64,000 nucleotides of DNA from Verrucomicrobiales bacterium (GTDB taxonomy: Bacteria > Verrucomicrobiota > Verrucomicrobiia > Verrucomicrobiales > DEV007): NCBI GenBank assembly GCA_029212615.1, contig JARGPJ010000009.1, positions 1 through 64,000 of the forward strand, read 5' to 3'. Of the stretch, positions 1 to 8,941 are shown piece after piece. Within the stretch, counting starts at the first letter, position 1, and each line of letters starts with the position of its first letter. The notes under the pieces are model-generated. The model was not told the DNA's origin. It worked only from the letters and a program-made list of their open reading frames with translations, and did no database searches. A program made the position numbers and the translations under genes.

Positions 1-526
1 CACCGCCCGAAGGGTTTGCCGACAAGGGCTGTGTCCACAGAGCGAGTCCGGGCATTAATGAAAGGGCGACTAATAATTGCAAAAGAGAACAATCATTAAA
101 GGGCGCACGACGAACACTGAAAATAGACAGAAGGCCCATAAACATCTAAAACTGGAGGAGAAAAAGGAGGGTTTTGTAACGAAACCAATGGCTAGGCCCT
201 GACAAAAGTCCAGAGGGAATCCACACAGAATCGCGCAGTGCTTTTGCACAGTCTTTATTGTAATGGAAGGGCTCCGTGTGACGGAATAATTCCGAAATTT
301 CAAACTCCTCTGAATTGTTTCAAATCGACAAAATACAGCGAGTCACTGAGGATCAACCCCCTGGCAAACCAACCCTTGAGATTAAGGCAATTTGAAAGCA
401 AATCCCCTAACAGCCGCGAAATTCGCAATAAACAGCGACCCCATGATGCCTTGCCCGGTCTAAATCCGAGCGCAATATCCCATCAGGCAATCAGCCACAA
501 AGCCAATCTAATTGATATCCAACGAA
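1..526. other. Gene-free left edge
   Basis: No convincing gene is visible here. The reading frames present are short, have no recognisable domain and lack ribosome-binding sites. Two short perfect palindromes stand out: CGGAAT-A-ATTCCG at 282-294 and GCGAA-A-TTCGC at 416-426. Both lie downstream of the minus-strand tRNA and could shape its transcript or be chance. A known RNA family could not be recognised by eye, although the start of the window could hold the end of an RNA gene. Confidence 0.5.
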
Positions 527-609
527 TACTGGCGGCGGGACTTGAACCCGCACGGCTCGAAAGCCAACAGATTTTAAGTCTGTTGTGTCTACCATTCCAC
601 CACGCCAGC
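527..609 (-). tRNA. tRNA-Leu (anticodon TAA)
   Basis: On the minus strand the sequence folds as a class II tRNA. The acceptor stem opens GCTGGCG and closes CGCCAGT, with a G-U pair at 1-72. The anticodon stem ACAGA/TCTGT encloses loop CTTAAAA (anticodon TAA, decoding UUA). A variable arm GGC-TTTCGA-GCC follows, then the T-arm GCGGGTTCAAGTCCCGC. The discriminator base is A. The 3' CCA is not encoded. The long variable arm and A73 both fit leucine. Confidence 0.95.
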
Positions 610-735
610 GTTTTCGGAGGAGTGACATTAAGGCGTCTTTACGATGATAAATCAACTGCTTCCCCTCGCGAAAAACGTCCTCTGATCCGTCATTCCGGAC
701 TTGCAGCGGTTCGATGCCTTTGCTTGGCTGGAAAG

Positions 736-1635
736 ATGCGCTTTGTTCCTCTCTCCTTTCTGCTCTTCAGCCTCCTGGTATGCTCTGCTTCCGCCCAGGA
801 GGCTAAAAAAGCAAAAGCCCCCGTATTCTCGTGGGTTTCCCCTATGTCAAAAAAGTACGCCGAGATGCTCGTTGAGGGAGTTGAACACCGCACCTTTCAG
901 AGCCCATCCATGGGCATTGAGGTTGGCTATTACCTCTACCTGCCCGAAGCCTATTCAGAATCCGGCAGCCGTAAATTTCCAGTCGTGCTTCACCTTCACG
1001 GAGGTCGCCCCGGTTCCGAATCGAAGTCCGTCCGCCTCGCAAGATTTGTCGATGCCGCGATCAAAGCCGATGAAATCCAACCGACCATCTATATCTTTCC
1101 AAACGGAGGCCCCATGAGTTGGTACAATTACCCGGGCTTAAAAGAGGGGCAGGGCGAAGACGTCCTCGTCAAAGAGCTGATCCCTCATCTCAAAGAGACT
1201 CTTCGAACCCGGGAATTCGGGCTCGAAGGCTTCAGCCAGGGCGGGCGAGGCACCACCCGGATCATGTTTCGCTACCCTGAACTCTTTGCCTGTGCCGCCC
1301 CGGGAGGTTCAGGTTACAGCAATGAGAAACGGGTTCAGGAGAACAACGGCATGGAGAGTGAGCGGGTCCGCTTTGCCGAGGGGGACAACACCTGGGATCT
1401 CGCGGCCACCTACGCGAAAAGAACGGACAAAAACGAACTTCCCATCTTCCTGTGGGTCGGGACGAAAGGTTTCAACTATGAAAACAATCTGGAGTTTTCC
1501 GCCTATCTGAAAACCCTGGAAATCCCGCACGAAATGATGACCGTGGAAGGCGTCGAACACTCCGCTGTCAATATTCACAAAAAACAGGGATTGGAATTGA
1601 TGAAGTTTCATCAAGCACACTTCGCTCAGCCCTGA
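736..1635 (+). CDS. Secreted alpha/beta-hydrolase (putative esterase)
   Basis: A 299-residue exported serine hydrolase. Residues 1-20 form a signal peptide ending ASA|QE. An oxyanion-type HLHGG lies at 86-90, the nucleophile elbow GFSQGG at 165-170 (Ser167), and a C-terminal EGVEH gives the likely catalytic His275. The layout matches the esterase/PHB-depolymerase-like branch of the family, which acts on esters or acylated carbohydrates. The substrate cannot be told from sequence. The frame stays open back to 238, but that extension crosses the antisense tRNA gene and lacks a signal peptide. The ATG at 736 starts a proper leader, so it is preferred. It stands alone between the tRNA and the convergent DUF58 gene. 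Confidence 0.85.
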   Translation: MRFVPLSFLLFSLLVCSASAQEAKKAKAPVFSWVSPMSKKYAEMLVEGVEHRTFQSPSMGIEVGYYLYLPEAYSESGSRKFPVVLHLHGGRPGSESKSVRLARFVDAAIKADEIQPTIYIFPNGGPMSWYNYPGLKEGQGEDVLVKELIPHLKETLRTREFGLEGFSQGGRGTTRIMFRYPELFACAAPGGSGYSNEKRVQENNGMESERVRFAEGDNTWDLAATYAKRTDKNELPIFLWVGTKGFNYENNLEFSAYLKTLEIPHEMMTVEGVEHSAVNIHKKQGLELMKFHQAHFAQP

Positions 1636-1645
1636 CACCCCTGTT

Positions 1646-3049
1646 TCAGATCAGTTGGCGGTTTTTCACATTGAGATACTGCGTAACCGCCTCGGTACAA
1701 AGTTCCTCATGATCCGGCAACCCAAGCTCCACGCCGAGATGCCGGAGCTGATTCCCGATTTCTTTTAACTCCTGCCATTGAAGGTGCCCCCCAAGCTCCT
1801 CGTAGATTTCCCCATTTGAATCCGGTGCGCTCTGACGGGAGAACAGTTCGCGCGCCCTCGCCGGTCTCACCATGTTCACGAGAATGAGGTGCTGCCGATT
1901 GATGAGCGGGAGGGCTCCAAAAAAGTGCTCAGCTGTGAAGGGATCGCTGAGATCGATCAGCATGATAATCAGCGACCGGCGGTTCAACTTTTGTCGCAGC
2001 GCGATCATGAGAGGCTCAAAATCCGGAGCGACAGACTCCGGCTCGAGAGTAAAGAGCGCATCACGAATCACGTTGTAGTGCCCCTTCCCGCTTTTTGCTT
2101 TGATGAACTGATCGACTTTGTCGGAAAAACTGACAAAGCCGAACTGATCGCCCTGCTTCTCCGCGACAGAAGCCAGAATCAGCGCGCAGTGCAGGAATTT
2201 CTCCAATTGAGTGCTGATCACCTCCTCCCCTCCCGATGAAGCCTCCGGGTAAAGCCATTCATCCGTCAGCCCCTCATCCAGTGGCACCCTGATTTCACGA
2301 CCGCTCAAACGGGAATGATCAACGACCACGTAAACCTCCTGAGTCTTTTCAATCTGATAGGTTCGTGTCACCGGCATCTGCCGCCGCGCCGTCGCTTTCC
2401 AGTCGATGTCAACGTAGTCATCCCCTGTCTGATACTCCCGTAATTGCTCGAAATCCCGTCCCTTTCCAACTTGTCGAACAAGGTGAGTCCCCTCATGCCC
2501 GCGCATCAAAAAGATCGAAGCGAGCCGCTTCCTTTCGATGCTCAAGTCCGGATAGACTCTCATCTCTGTCTTCAAGCTGATCCTTCTACGGACGAGCCAG
2601 AAGCCGATCACCGAATCTGTTTCCACATGGAGATTGTCGAAGCGATACCTTCCCCTCTTCAGCGGAGTGAGCCGCAAATTCACTGCATGCTTTTTCCCTG
2701 AGCCGAGGTTTTCAATCACCCCTTCGATTTCGCTCTCAATGCGGAAGAAACGGGAAACGGGAATACCATAACGCAGTCTCTTGAGGAGCGGACCGGGATT
2801 GATAAAGGCCAAAAGAACTTCCATCTCACGACTCTTCGTGCCGCGAACCAGCCCGGGAGATTCAACCTCCACCTGAGAGATCCTCGATCGTGAAATGACG
2901 AGGTCAATGATGACGGCAAGGAAAACGGCACAAAGACAGGCCGCCGAAACAATGCGCAGGAAACCCTGATCATAAACCAGCAGGGTAATTGCCGGAATCC
3001 CCGGGATGAAGGCAACCCGGAGAAGGAGAATATTGGGCACCACTCTCAT
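1646..3049 (-). CDS. DUF58 domain protein
   Basis: About 467 residues. Two hydrophobic segments near the N-terminus (roughly residues 5-50) anchor a long soluble part. The DUF58 core is recognisable around DYVDIDWKATAR and is followed by a von Willebrand-A-like fold with VVVDHS and IIMLIDLSD strands. Proteins of this family are nearly always encoded next to MoxR AAA+ ATPases and are thought to act with them in assembling or activating membrane or metal-dependent complexes. Here moxR lies directly upstream with a gap of about 20 bases, so they are probably co-transcribed. A GTG three bases earlier (3052) is an alternative start. The target complex is not visible nearby. Confidence 0.88.
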   Translation of the reverse strand: MRVVPNILLLRVAFIPGIPAITLLVYDQGFLRIVSAACLCAVFLAVIIDLVISRSRISQVEVESPGLVRGTKSREMEVLLAFINPGPLLKRLRYGIPVSRFFRIESEIEGVIENLGSGKKHAVNLRLTPLKRGRYRFDNLHVETDSVIGFWLVRRRISLKTEMRVYPDLSIERKRLASIFLMRGHEGTHLVRQVGKGRDFEQLREYQTGDDYVDIDWKATARRQMPVTRTYQIEKTQEVYVVVDHSRLSGREIRVPLDEGLTDEWLYPEASSGGEEVISTQLEKFLHCALILASVAEKQGDQFGFVSFSDKVDQFIKAKSGKGHYNVIRDALFTLEPESVAPDFEPLMIALRQKLNRRSLIIMLIDLSDPFTAEHFFGALPLINRQHLILVNMVRPARARELFSRQSAPDSNGEIYEELGGHLQWQELKEIGNQLRHLGVELGLPDHEELCTEAVTQYLNVKNRQLI

Positions 3050-3069
3050 CACCTTGAGTCCATCGGGAG

Positions 3070-4062
3070 TTATCGGGGAACCGCGACGGACTCAAGGAGC
3101 TTATCAACTGCCTCCCTAACCGTCATTCCTTCAATCTCATATTCAGGCCGGAGCAGAATCCGGTGCGACAGAACAGGATGCACCATCGCGCGGATATCAT
3201 CGGGCGTCACATAGTCACGCCCCTGGATCGCCGCGAAAGCACGACTCGAGAGAAGCAACGCTGTCGTTGCCCTTGGCCCCGCCCCCACTTGAATCGCATC
3301 GGCGGCTCGCGAAGCCCTCACCAATTCAACGACGTAGGAAACGAGATCCTCCTTGAGAGTGATTCCCTGCATCGCTGTCTGCATCCTCGCCACTTCTTCG
3401 GCAGAGAGAACGGGCTGCAGCAAGTCACTTTCCAAAATCTGCTCCGGCGTCTCGCTTCCCAGGGCCTGCATCGCGAGCTGTTGCTCGTCTTCCGCCCCGG
3501 GATAATCCATCTCCACTTTCAGGAGGAAGCGATCTTTCTGTGCTTCAGGCAGAGGATAGGTGCCTTCGTACTCAATCGGGTTCTGCGTCGCAAAAACCGT
3601 GAAGCTGTCGGGAAGTTCGTGTGTGACCCCATCGATCGTCACCTGCCGCTCCTGCATCGCCTGAAGAAGCGCTGACTGGGTTTTCGCAGGCGCCCTGTTG
3701 ATTTCATCCGCGAGAAGAAAGGAGGTGAATACAGGACCTTTCACGAGATGAAACGCCCCTTCCTGCAGGTTAAAAACATTCGTTCCCGTGATGTCCGAAG
3801 GCATCAGGTCAGGGGTGAATTGAATCCTCGAAAAAGGCGATCCAAGAACCTTTGCGAGGGTTCTCACGAGCAGAGTCTTTGCGACACCCGGCACCCCTTC
3901 GACAAGAATGTGATTTCCCGTGAAGATCGCAATCAGACAAAAGTCGACAACCTCTTCCTGACCGATGATCACTTTCGCGACCTCGGCCCTGGCACGCGCC
4001 AAAATATCAAGAACCGATGAGTTGAGGTCGCTAGGCGGCGCGTCTTCCATGCCTTGGTTCAT
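3070..4062 (-). CDS. MoxR-family AAA+ ATPase
   Basis: A 330-residue AAA+ chaperone-like ATPase. Walker A is GVPGVAKT (56-63), Walker B is LLADE (116-120), followed by the family-typical INRAPAKTQSALLQAMQE. FATQNPIEYEGTYPLPEAQ contains sensor I and DRF follows it. The C-terminal lid domain is complete. The reading frame is open for a further 66 codons upstream, but that extension has no MoxR similarity and would run well into the upstream gene's 3' end. A start at 4062 (or the ATG at 4050) gives the usual family length. It pairs with the DUF58 gene downstream. The two probably form one remodelling unit whose client is unknown. Confidence 0.92.
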   Translation of the reverse strand: MNQGMEDAPPSDLNSSVLDILARARAEVAKVIIGQEEVVDFCLIAIFTGNHILVEGVPGVAKTLLVRTLAKVLGSPFSRIQFTPDLMPSDITGTNVFNLQEGAFHLVKGPVFTSFLLADEINRAPAKTQSALLQAMQERQVTIDGVTHELPDSFTVFATQNPIEYEGTYPLPEAQKDRFLLKVEMDYPGAEDEQQLAMQALGSETPEQILESDLLQPVLSAEEVARMQTAMQGITLKEDLVSYVVELVRASRAADAIQVGAGPRATTALLLSSRAFAAIQGRDYVTPDDIRAMVHPVLSHRILLRPEYEIEGMTVREAVDKLLESVAVPR

Positions 4063-4117
4063 CGCATACACAAAGGGAGGGTGGCAAGCGGAAAGCTGTC
4101 GAACCGGCTCTCTTATT

Positions 4118-5326
4118 CTATTGATCTTCCGGCAGTATTCTAAAAATCGCTCCACGCCAGTCGAGGACAAGCGCCTCACCATTCTCGTCAGGATAAAACC
4201 CGGTCGGCTGAACGGTAGGGTTCTTGAGATCAGCAGGCTTCTCGATTTGGTGATTCGCAATCACCTTCCCCGCCTCAGGACTGTAGTGAAGCGCCCACAG
4301 ATTGCCGAACCGCCAGTCACCGTATAGGAAATGCCCCTGTAAGTCAGGAATCGCGTCACCACGGTAGACAAAACCACCCGTGATTGAAAGCCCGTCAGCC
4401 CGGGAGTATTCGTGAATAGGCTCGATAAATCCCACTTCCTCCTCCGGCTTCGCTTTCCTTCCAAGAGCGGCAAGCATTGCGTCGCGGGGATGAAACTTGT
4501 GCGTCGCCTCCCGAATTTCCCACCCGTAGTTACCCCCGCTTTCGATGAGATTTATCTCCTCCCACAAGTCCTGCCCTACATCAGCCAGGTAAAACAGGTC
4601 CGTTTCCGGATCGATCGCAACGCCCCACGGATTTCTTAATCCCAATGCATAAATTTCAGGGCAGGCGTTCGGCTCATCCACAAAAGGATTGTCGGACGGA
4701 ATGCCGTAAGCCAGTGAGCCGGTGCGTGCATCGACATCGATCCGCAACACTTTGCCGTTCCAGCGAGTGAGCTTCTGAGAAAGCATGAAAACACCGTTCT
4801 TCATTCCTCCATCTCCTACGCATAAATAGAGCATTCCATCACCGGGCCCGAAGAAAAGATTCCCCGAATTGTGATTCCACTCCGGCTGTTGCACTTCGAG
4901 AAGAACCCGTTCACTCCCCGGATCCGCCACCCCGGAATCCTCTTCTGAAACCGTATATTCAGCGAGGACAAGACGCTTTGGCCCCTGACGGGAAAAGGTG
5001 ACATAGAACTTCCCGTTCTCGCGATAAAGAGGATGAAAAGCCAGGCCGAGGAGCCCCTCTTCGAAATCCTTCTCCACCCCGATCGATGCGCTGAGATCAA
5101 GAAACACGCTCGCGTCCGCCGCCGTTTCATCCCGCGGCAGAAGCTTGATTCTGCCGGTCTGCTCGACCAAGAAACGCCGATTTGATCCATCATCAGGGAT
5201 CTGAACCGAGACAGGCCGTTCGATTTCCACGTTCTCATAGATTGCCTGCAGGGAGACCACTGGAACTTCAGCCGATACTGAAACGAGAAATGCGCTGACT
5301 GAAAGGAGACTGAGAAGACGAATCAT
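4118..5326 (-). CDS. PQQ-dependent sugar dehydrogenase family protein (secreted)
   Basis: A 402-residue protein with a clear signal peptide (residues 1-19, cleavage after SVSA). It belongs to the soluble glucose/sorbosone dehydrogenase beta-propeller family. Diagnostic stretches are GLLGLAFHPLYRENGKFYV, EWNHNSGNLFFGPGDG, LCVGDGG, LRNPWGVAIDP and DVGQDLWEEIN followed by GGNYGW. In characterised members these blades bind PQQ and calcium and oxidise aldose sugars in the periplasm. Many environmental homologues are only predicted. It has no obvious operon partner: MoxR starts 55 bases downstream, and the region upstream is divergent to the PrsW gene. Confidence 0.88.
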   Translation of the reverse strand: MIRLLSLLSVSAFLVSVSAEVPVVSLQAIYENVEIERPVSVQIPDDGSNRRFLVEQTGRIKLLPRDETAADASVFLDLSASIGVEKDFEEGLLGLAFHPLYRENGKFYVTFSRQGPKRLVLAEYTVSEEDSGVADPGSERVLLEVQQPEWNHNSGNLFFGPGDGMLYLCVGDGGMKNGVFMLSQKLTRWNGKVLRIDVDARTGSLAYGIPSDNPFVDEPNACPEIYALGLRNPWGVAIDPETDLFYLADVGQDLWEEINLIESGGNYGWEIREATHKFHPRDAMLAALGRKAKPEEEVGFIEPIHEYSRADGLSITGGFVYRGDAIPDLQGHFLYGDWRFGNLWALHYSPEAGKVIANHQIEKPADLKNPTVQPTGFYPDENGEALVLDWRGAIFRILPEDQ

Positions 5327-5411
5327 GATGCAAGGCTACAAACTGTGCAGAACAAACGCAACTCTTGTCGACTTCATTAAAAGGCCATAACTTCCCCCTC
5401 CACCCGACAGA

Positions 5412-6989
5412 ATGTTCCGCCTCAACCCTATCCAGCTTGCCCATTGGTCCCGGGACCGCCAATTCTTACTTCGAGCGGCCGCTTTTCTTACGGTGGGCTC
5501 AGTGGTCATTGCCTTCATCGTTTCGCTGTGCTCCCCTCTCTCGAGCGGGAAGGAAGCGGAAATAGCGATGATCAAAAGCATCATTAACGGCGAAGAAACA
5601 GGAAAGACACTCAGCCGGAACGAGTGGATCACCTTCCTGCGAACCGGCAGCCGCAGCGGTCCTGTCCCCCGCGATTGCCGGGGCATCGTCACCCGCCTCC
5701 ACACCGTCCCATCCGAACCGAACGAATTCGAAAACCTTTCTGAACAAGAGGCCGAGCCACTGGCACTCTATGAGCGGGGTCTGCGTTTAGGTGAACCTGA
5801 TACGGCCATCACGGGGCTGAAGAGTTTACCCGCCGGACTCCGCTACCGGAACGAATTTCTCGGAGATCTGTGTTTTCTCTCAGGCGACCTTGACCGGGCA
5901 CGTTCCCACTACCTCGAGGAAGCCTCACAACATTCCGATACCCGCTACAGTCGCCGCAGCGCCGTCGTCATGGCCTGGCGCCTCGTCGATCGGAAAATGA
6001 TGAAGACCCTTCTTGCAGACCCTTCATTCCGGAATGAATTCAGCCCCGGGGAACAGCTGCACCTCTTCACTGACGCCCGTGATTTTCGCGGGCTTGCCGG
6101 TGCTGTCTATCGATATGAAACCATTCAATTCCGCTCCCCCGGTTTTCTCCCCGCAGTGTTCACCGCTGCAATCTGGTTTCTTATCCTGATGCCCTTCTGG
6201 CAAGTAACAAAGCAACGACTTGCAGTCTCCGCCCTCGCCTTCACCGCAGGGATCCTCAGCGCGGCGGCGACCATCTTTGCCGTATTGATCCAGGAGAGAA
6301 TTCAAGGCTTTCACCACAATCCTGTCGATAGCCCTCTCAACCAATTCATCTACTTTGTTGCCGGCGTATCGCTTCGGGAAGAGACACTTAAATTACTCTT
6401 TTTTGTCCCTTTTGCCATTTGGTCTGCGCACCGGAAAAGTATGCTCGAGGCCTTGATTCTCGCGTCACTCGTTGGCCTCGGTTTTGCCTTTAAAGAGAAT
6501 ATTTCCTACTTCGAATCAGGGATCGTTTCGTTTACTGCCTGGATGCGATTTCTAACCGCTAATGTTCTACACTTTTCGTTGACCGGAATTTCGGGCTATT
6601 ACCTCGCGCGAATGATTCGCTACAAATTTCACGGCATGGAAACATTTCTTTTCAGTTTCATCGCCGTCGTCCTCGCTCACGGCGTCTATAATTCAATCAT
6701 CGCGATTCCGTCACTATCAAGCTATGAACCGCTGACGACGATTTTCGTCGCCGCAATGGCCTACCAGTTTTTCGACCCTCTCCGGGATAACATGGATACC
6801 TATGGAATCCGTCAAAGAATATCCCCCCTCGGGGTCTTCGTTCTCGGCGCCTCCCTGCTTGCCTGCGGGCTCATGATCACTACTTCCTGGGTGACACCGT
6901 TTCGTTTTGCGCTCGGCATCTTCGCCTCCAGCGTCGCAAGCTTGATCCCTCTCGCGTTTGCCTATATCAGTCGTTTTCGGGATCTTTGA
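5412..6989 (+). CDS. PrsW-family intramembrane protease with long N-terminal domain
   Basis: 525 residues. The C-terminal half (from about 245) is polytopic and carries the PrsW signature: REETLK (Glu323/Glu324), FAFKEN (Glu362) and histidines at 387 and 423 in membrane segments. PrsW-type proteases cleave membrane proteins; in Bacillus the substrate is an anti-sigma factor. The N-terminal part has one membrane segment (about 20-42) and then a soluble stretch of some 200 residues that looks helical and TPR-like (GDLCFLSGDLDRARSHYLEEA). The canonical short PrsW lacks this. No sigma/anti-sigma pair is present in the window. The 3' end overlaps the convergent PIG-L gene by 23 bases. Confidence 0.85.
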   Translation: MFRLNPIQLAHWSRDRQFLLRAAAFLTVGSVVIAFIVSLCSPLSSGKEAEIAMIKSIINGEETGKTLSRNEWITFLRTGSRSGPVPRDCRGIVTRLHTVPSEPNEFENLSEQEAEPLALYERGLRLGEPDTAITGLKSLPAGLRYRNEFLGDLCFLSGDLDRARSHYLEEASQHSDTRYSRRSAVVMAWRLVDRKMMKTLLADPSFRNEFSPGEQLHLFTDARDFRGLAGAVYRYETIQFRSPGFLPAVFTAAIWFLILMPFWQVTKQRLAVSALAFTAGILSAAATIFAVLIQERIQGFHHNPVDSPLNQFIYFVAGVSLREETLKLLFFVPFAIWSAHRKSMLEALILASLVGLGFAFKENISYFESGIVSFTAWMRFLTANVLHFSLTGISGYYLARMIRYKFHGMETFLFSFIAVVLAHGVYNSIIAIPSLSSYEPLTTIFVAAMAYQFFDPLRDNMDTYGIRQRISPLGVFVLGASLLACGLMITTSWVTPFRFALGIFASSVASLIPLAFAYISRFRDL

Positions 6990-7767
6990 TGCAATAAGCT
7001 TCAATAGAGGTCTTCTCGACAAAGTCATCCACCGTCCCTTCTGCAAATCTTCCGAAAAGCGGAAGCTGTGAAGTATGGCAGTCCAGTGCCGCTTTACGAC
7101 GACCGTGCAGATGGGAAACATCAAGGGTCAAATGCGCGGGGTCATCGGTATTCACTAACTTCGGGATATCATGCTTTCTCTGGTTGGCGAGGAAGGTCAT
7201 CCACTGGCAATCGGGAAGGCGAACAATGGCCCGCTTCACTGCGGCATGAACCAGCAAATGAGCGGGATGCCAATACTCGCCGGAACTTCCATGTGAAATA
7301 ATCAAATCTGCGCCTTTCAGAAACGGTCTCACTTGTTTCGCCAGATCAGCTTCGCTGACATCCGGTGCAAAGAGCCGAAATTCCTTTGCAACTGGATCAA
7401 CATGATCGAGAAAAATCAACTCAGTCACCCCGAGGACACGGCAGGCCCGCCTCATTTCCACTTCTCTCGCTTTACCGAGGTCCTCCCGGTTAAGCCCGCC
7501 CGTCGGCCCACCCTCACCACGGGTGAGGCAGAGAACATCGACTCTGGCGCCCGCGTCAATGAGCTGGCAGATCAAACCGGAACAGAAAGACTCGTCATCC
7601 GGGTGAGCGACAAAAACCACCGCATGACGAAAGTCATTCACTTCTTGAATAGAGTTCACACCATCGACTTCTACTGGTTCCCTAATGGCGCGCTGAAATA
7701 TTCGAAACCTCTTCTGAAAGAAAACAGGATCAGTGAGTCGCTGCCAAATTTTGATCAGTAATCGCAT
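6967..7767 (-). CDS. PIG-L family N-deacetylase
   Basis: 266 residues of the zinc-dependent PIG-L/LmbE family, which removes acetyl groups from N-acetylglucosamine-type sugars. The metal/catalytic motif AHPDDE lies at 54-59, with a second histidine motif GEYWHPAHLLVH further on. No signal peptide is seen, so it probably acts in the cytoplasm on a lipid-linked or nucleotide-linked sugar. Its ATG lies inside the end of the upstream GT4 gene (38-base overlap), placing it last in the exopolysaccharide operon. A deacetylated amino sugar in the polymer is the natural inference. Other PIG-L substrates such as thiol precursors are less likely in this setting. Confidence 0.88.
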   Translation of the reverse strand: MRLLIKIWQRLTDPVFFQKRFRIFQRAIREPVEVDGVNSIQEVNDFRHAVVFVAHPDDESFCSGLICQLIDAGARVDVLCLTRGEGGPTGGLNREDLGKAREVEMRRACRVLGVTELIFLDHVDPVAKEFRLFAPDVSEADLAKQVRPFLKGADLIISHGSSGEYWHPAHLLVHAAVKRAIVRLPDCQWMTFLANQRKHDIPKLVNTDDPAHLTLDVSHLHGRRKAALDCHTSQLPLFGRFAEGTVDDFVEKTSIEAYCIKDPEND

Positions 7768-8941
7768 GACAGGAAAGTTTGTTCAAGCCGGTAAAACTCC
7801 GCAGATGTTCGCACAGCTCAGATTTGAACACTTCGGGTCCGAACCGTATCATCCTCGAAGTCAGTTCGTCACGTATTTTCTCGGTGGCCCCCGGACTTTT
7901 CAAGAGCGTTAGAATCTTGCGGCAGGCTTCCTCATTGGTTCCGAATTGCAATTCGGGATACGGGATGATCTCTCCCGCCCCTCCGGTGTCCGGAACGACG
8001 GGGATACACCCCATGGATGCCATTTCAGCAACCGCGATACCGAATGCCTCGATTCTGCAGGCATGCAGTGCGTAGGTTTGTGATCCCAGTATTTGCTGCT
8101 TAGCCGCCAGGGTAAGAAATCCTTCAGGAATGATCCAATCACGGTCTGAGATCAATTTACGGATGCGGCATCCGTATGCATTTTCTTCGACCTTTCCGAT
8201 GAGGCGCAAGGTAATGGGAAACCCGTTGTTTCTCACCATCTCCAGAATCGAAATAATCCGCTCAATCTCCTTCTCAGGAACAATGCGCCCGAGACAGACG
8301 AATCCCAACGGATCACGAATCGCATCTCCGGGTGCCTCCGGCAGAACGACAGGGGGATAGATCACCGGGGAATCTTCCACTTGAAACGACTCCTCAAGCT
8401 GGGCGGCAACCCATTCAGAGTTCGCGAGAATGAGATCCTCTCTCTCATGCAAAGGCAGCTGCGGGATAGAGATCAACTTACCGAGTGCAAGATACAGTTT
8501 CCGGAAAACAGTCTCGCGATGACGAAACTTGTCATCCCCGTAGATGTACAGCTTCTTCCTCATCTTCTCACTGAAGCTGAAGTCACCAATCAGTTGCATC
8601 GCCGGACGACCGAACTGCACCGGGTTGTAGGTGCTGATACAGCAGTCGACGAGGGGAGCGAATTTCCGGCAGAAACGTTCAAAGTATCTAACCTGCAAGT
8701 AGGACAACCTCAGAGGTCCATCCACTGTCGGCAACCGGGGTGCCTGAATAAAAGTAATCCGGTCAGGGTCGACCTTCGTCCCAAAGGCTTCGTTTAACTC
8801 ACTCCAGTTCATCTCCGACGCTGTCAGAAAAGTGATCTCATAATCATCCTGAAAGGCCTCCAATGTCCACATCGCGGTCGCTTCGGATCCTCCCCGCCCC
8901 ATCCACGGATGGGTAATAAGTAATCGAGGGCGCTCCGTCAT
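7730..8941 (-). CDS. Glycosyltransferase family 4
   Basis: A 403-residue retaining GT-B glycosyltransferase. The N-terminal Rossmann start is LLITHPWMGRGGSEAT. The donor-binding C-terminal domain has FVCLGRIVPEKEIERII and the E-x7-E element EAFGIAVAEMASMGCIPVV followed by GGAGEII. It likely adds a sugar to the growing lipid-linked exopolysaccharide repeat on the cytoplasmic face. Its ATG overlaps the stop of the upstream GT2 gene (ATGA), and the downstream PIG-L gene starts before its stop, so the three are translationally linked. The sugar specificity cannot be read from sequence. Confidence 0.9.
   Translation of the reverse strand: MTERPRLLITHPWMGRGGSEATAMWTLEAFQDDYEITFLTASEMNWSELNEAFGTKVDPDRITFIQAPRLPTVDGPLRLSYLQVRYFERFCRKFAPLVDCCISTYNPVQFGRPAMQLIGDFSFSEKMRKKLYIYGDDKFRHRETVFRKLYLALGKLISIPQLPLHEREDLILANSEWVAAQLEESFQVEDSPVIYPPVVLPEAPGDAIRDPLGFVCLGRIVPEKEIERIISILEMVRNNGFPITLRLIGKVEENAYGCRIRKLISDRDWIIPEGFLTLAAKQQILGSQTYALHACRIEAFGIAVAEMASMGCIPVVPDTGGAGEIIPYPELQFGTNEEACRKILTLLKSPGATEKIRDELTSRMIRFGPEVFKSELCEHLRSFTGLNKLSCHAITDQNLAATH

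Noticed and set aside
70..303. Short minus-strand reading frame at the left edge
   Set aside because: No domain, no ribosome-binding site, unusual composition rich in Phe and Cys; looks like chance.
238..735. N-terminal extension of the hydrolase reading frame
   Set aside because: It crosses the antisense tRNA-Leu and has no protein character; the ATG at 736 starts a clean signal peptide.
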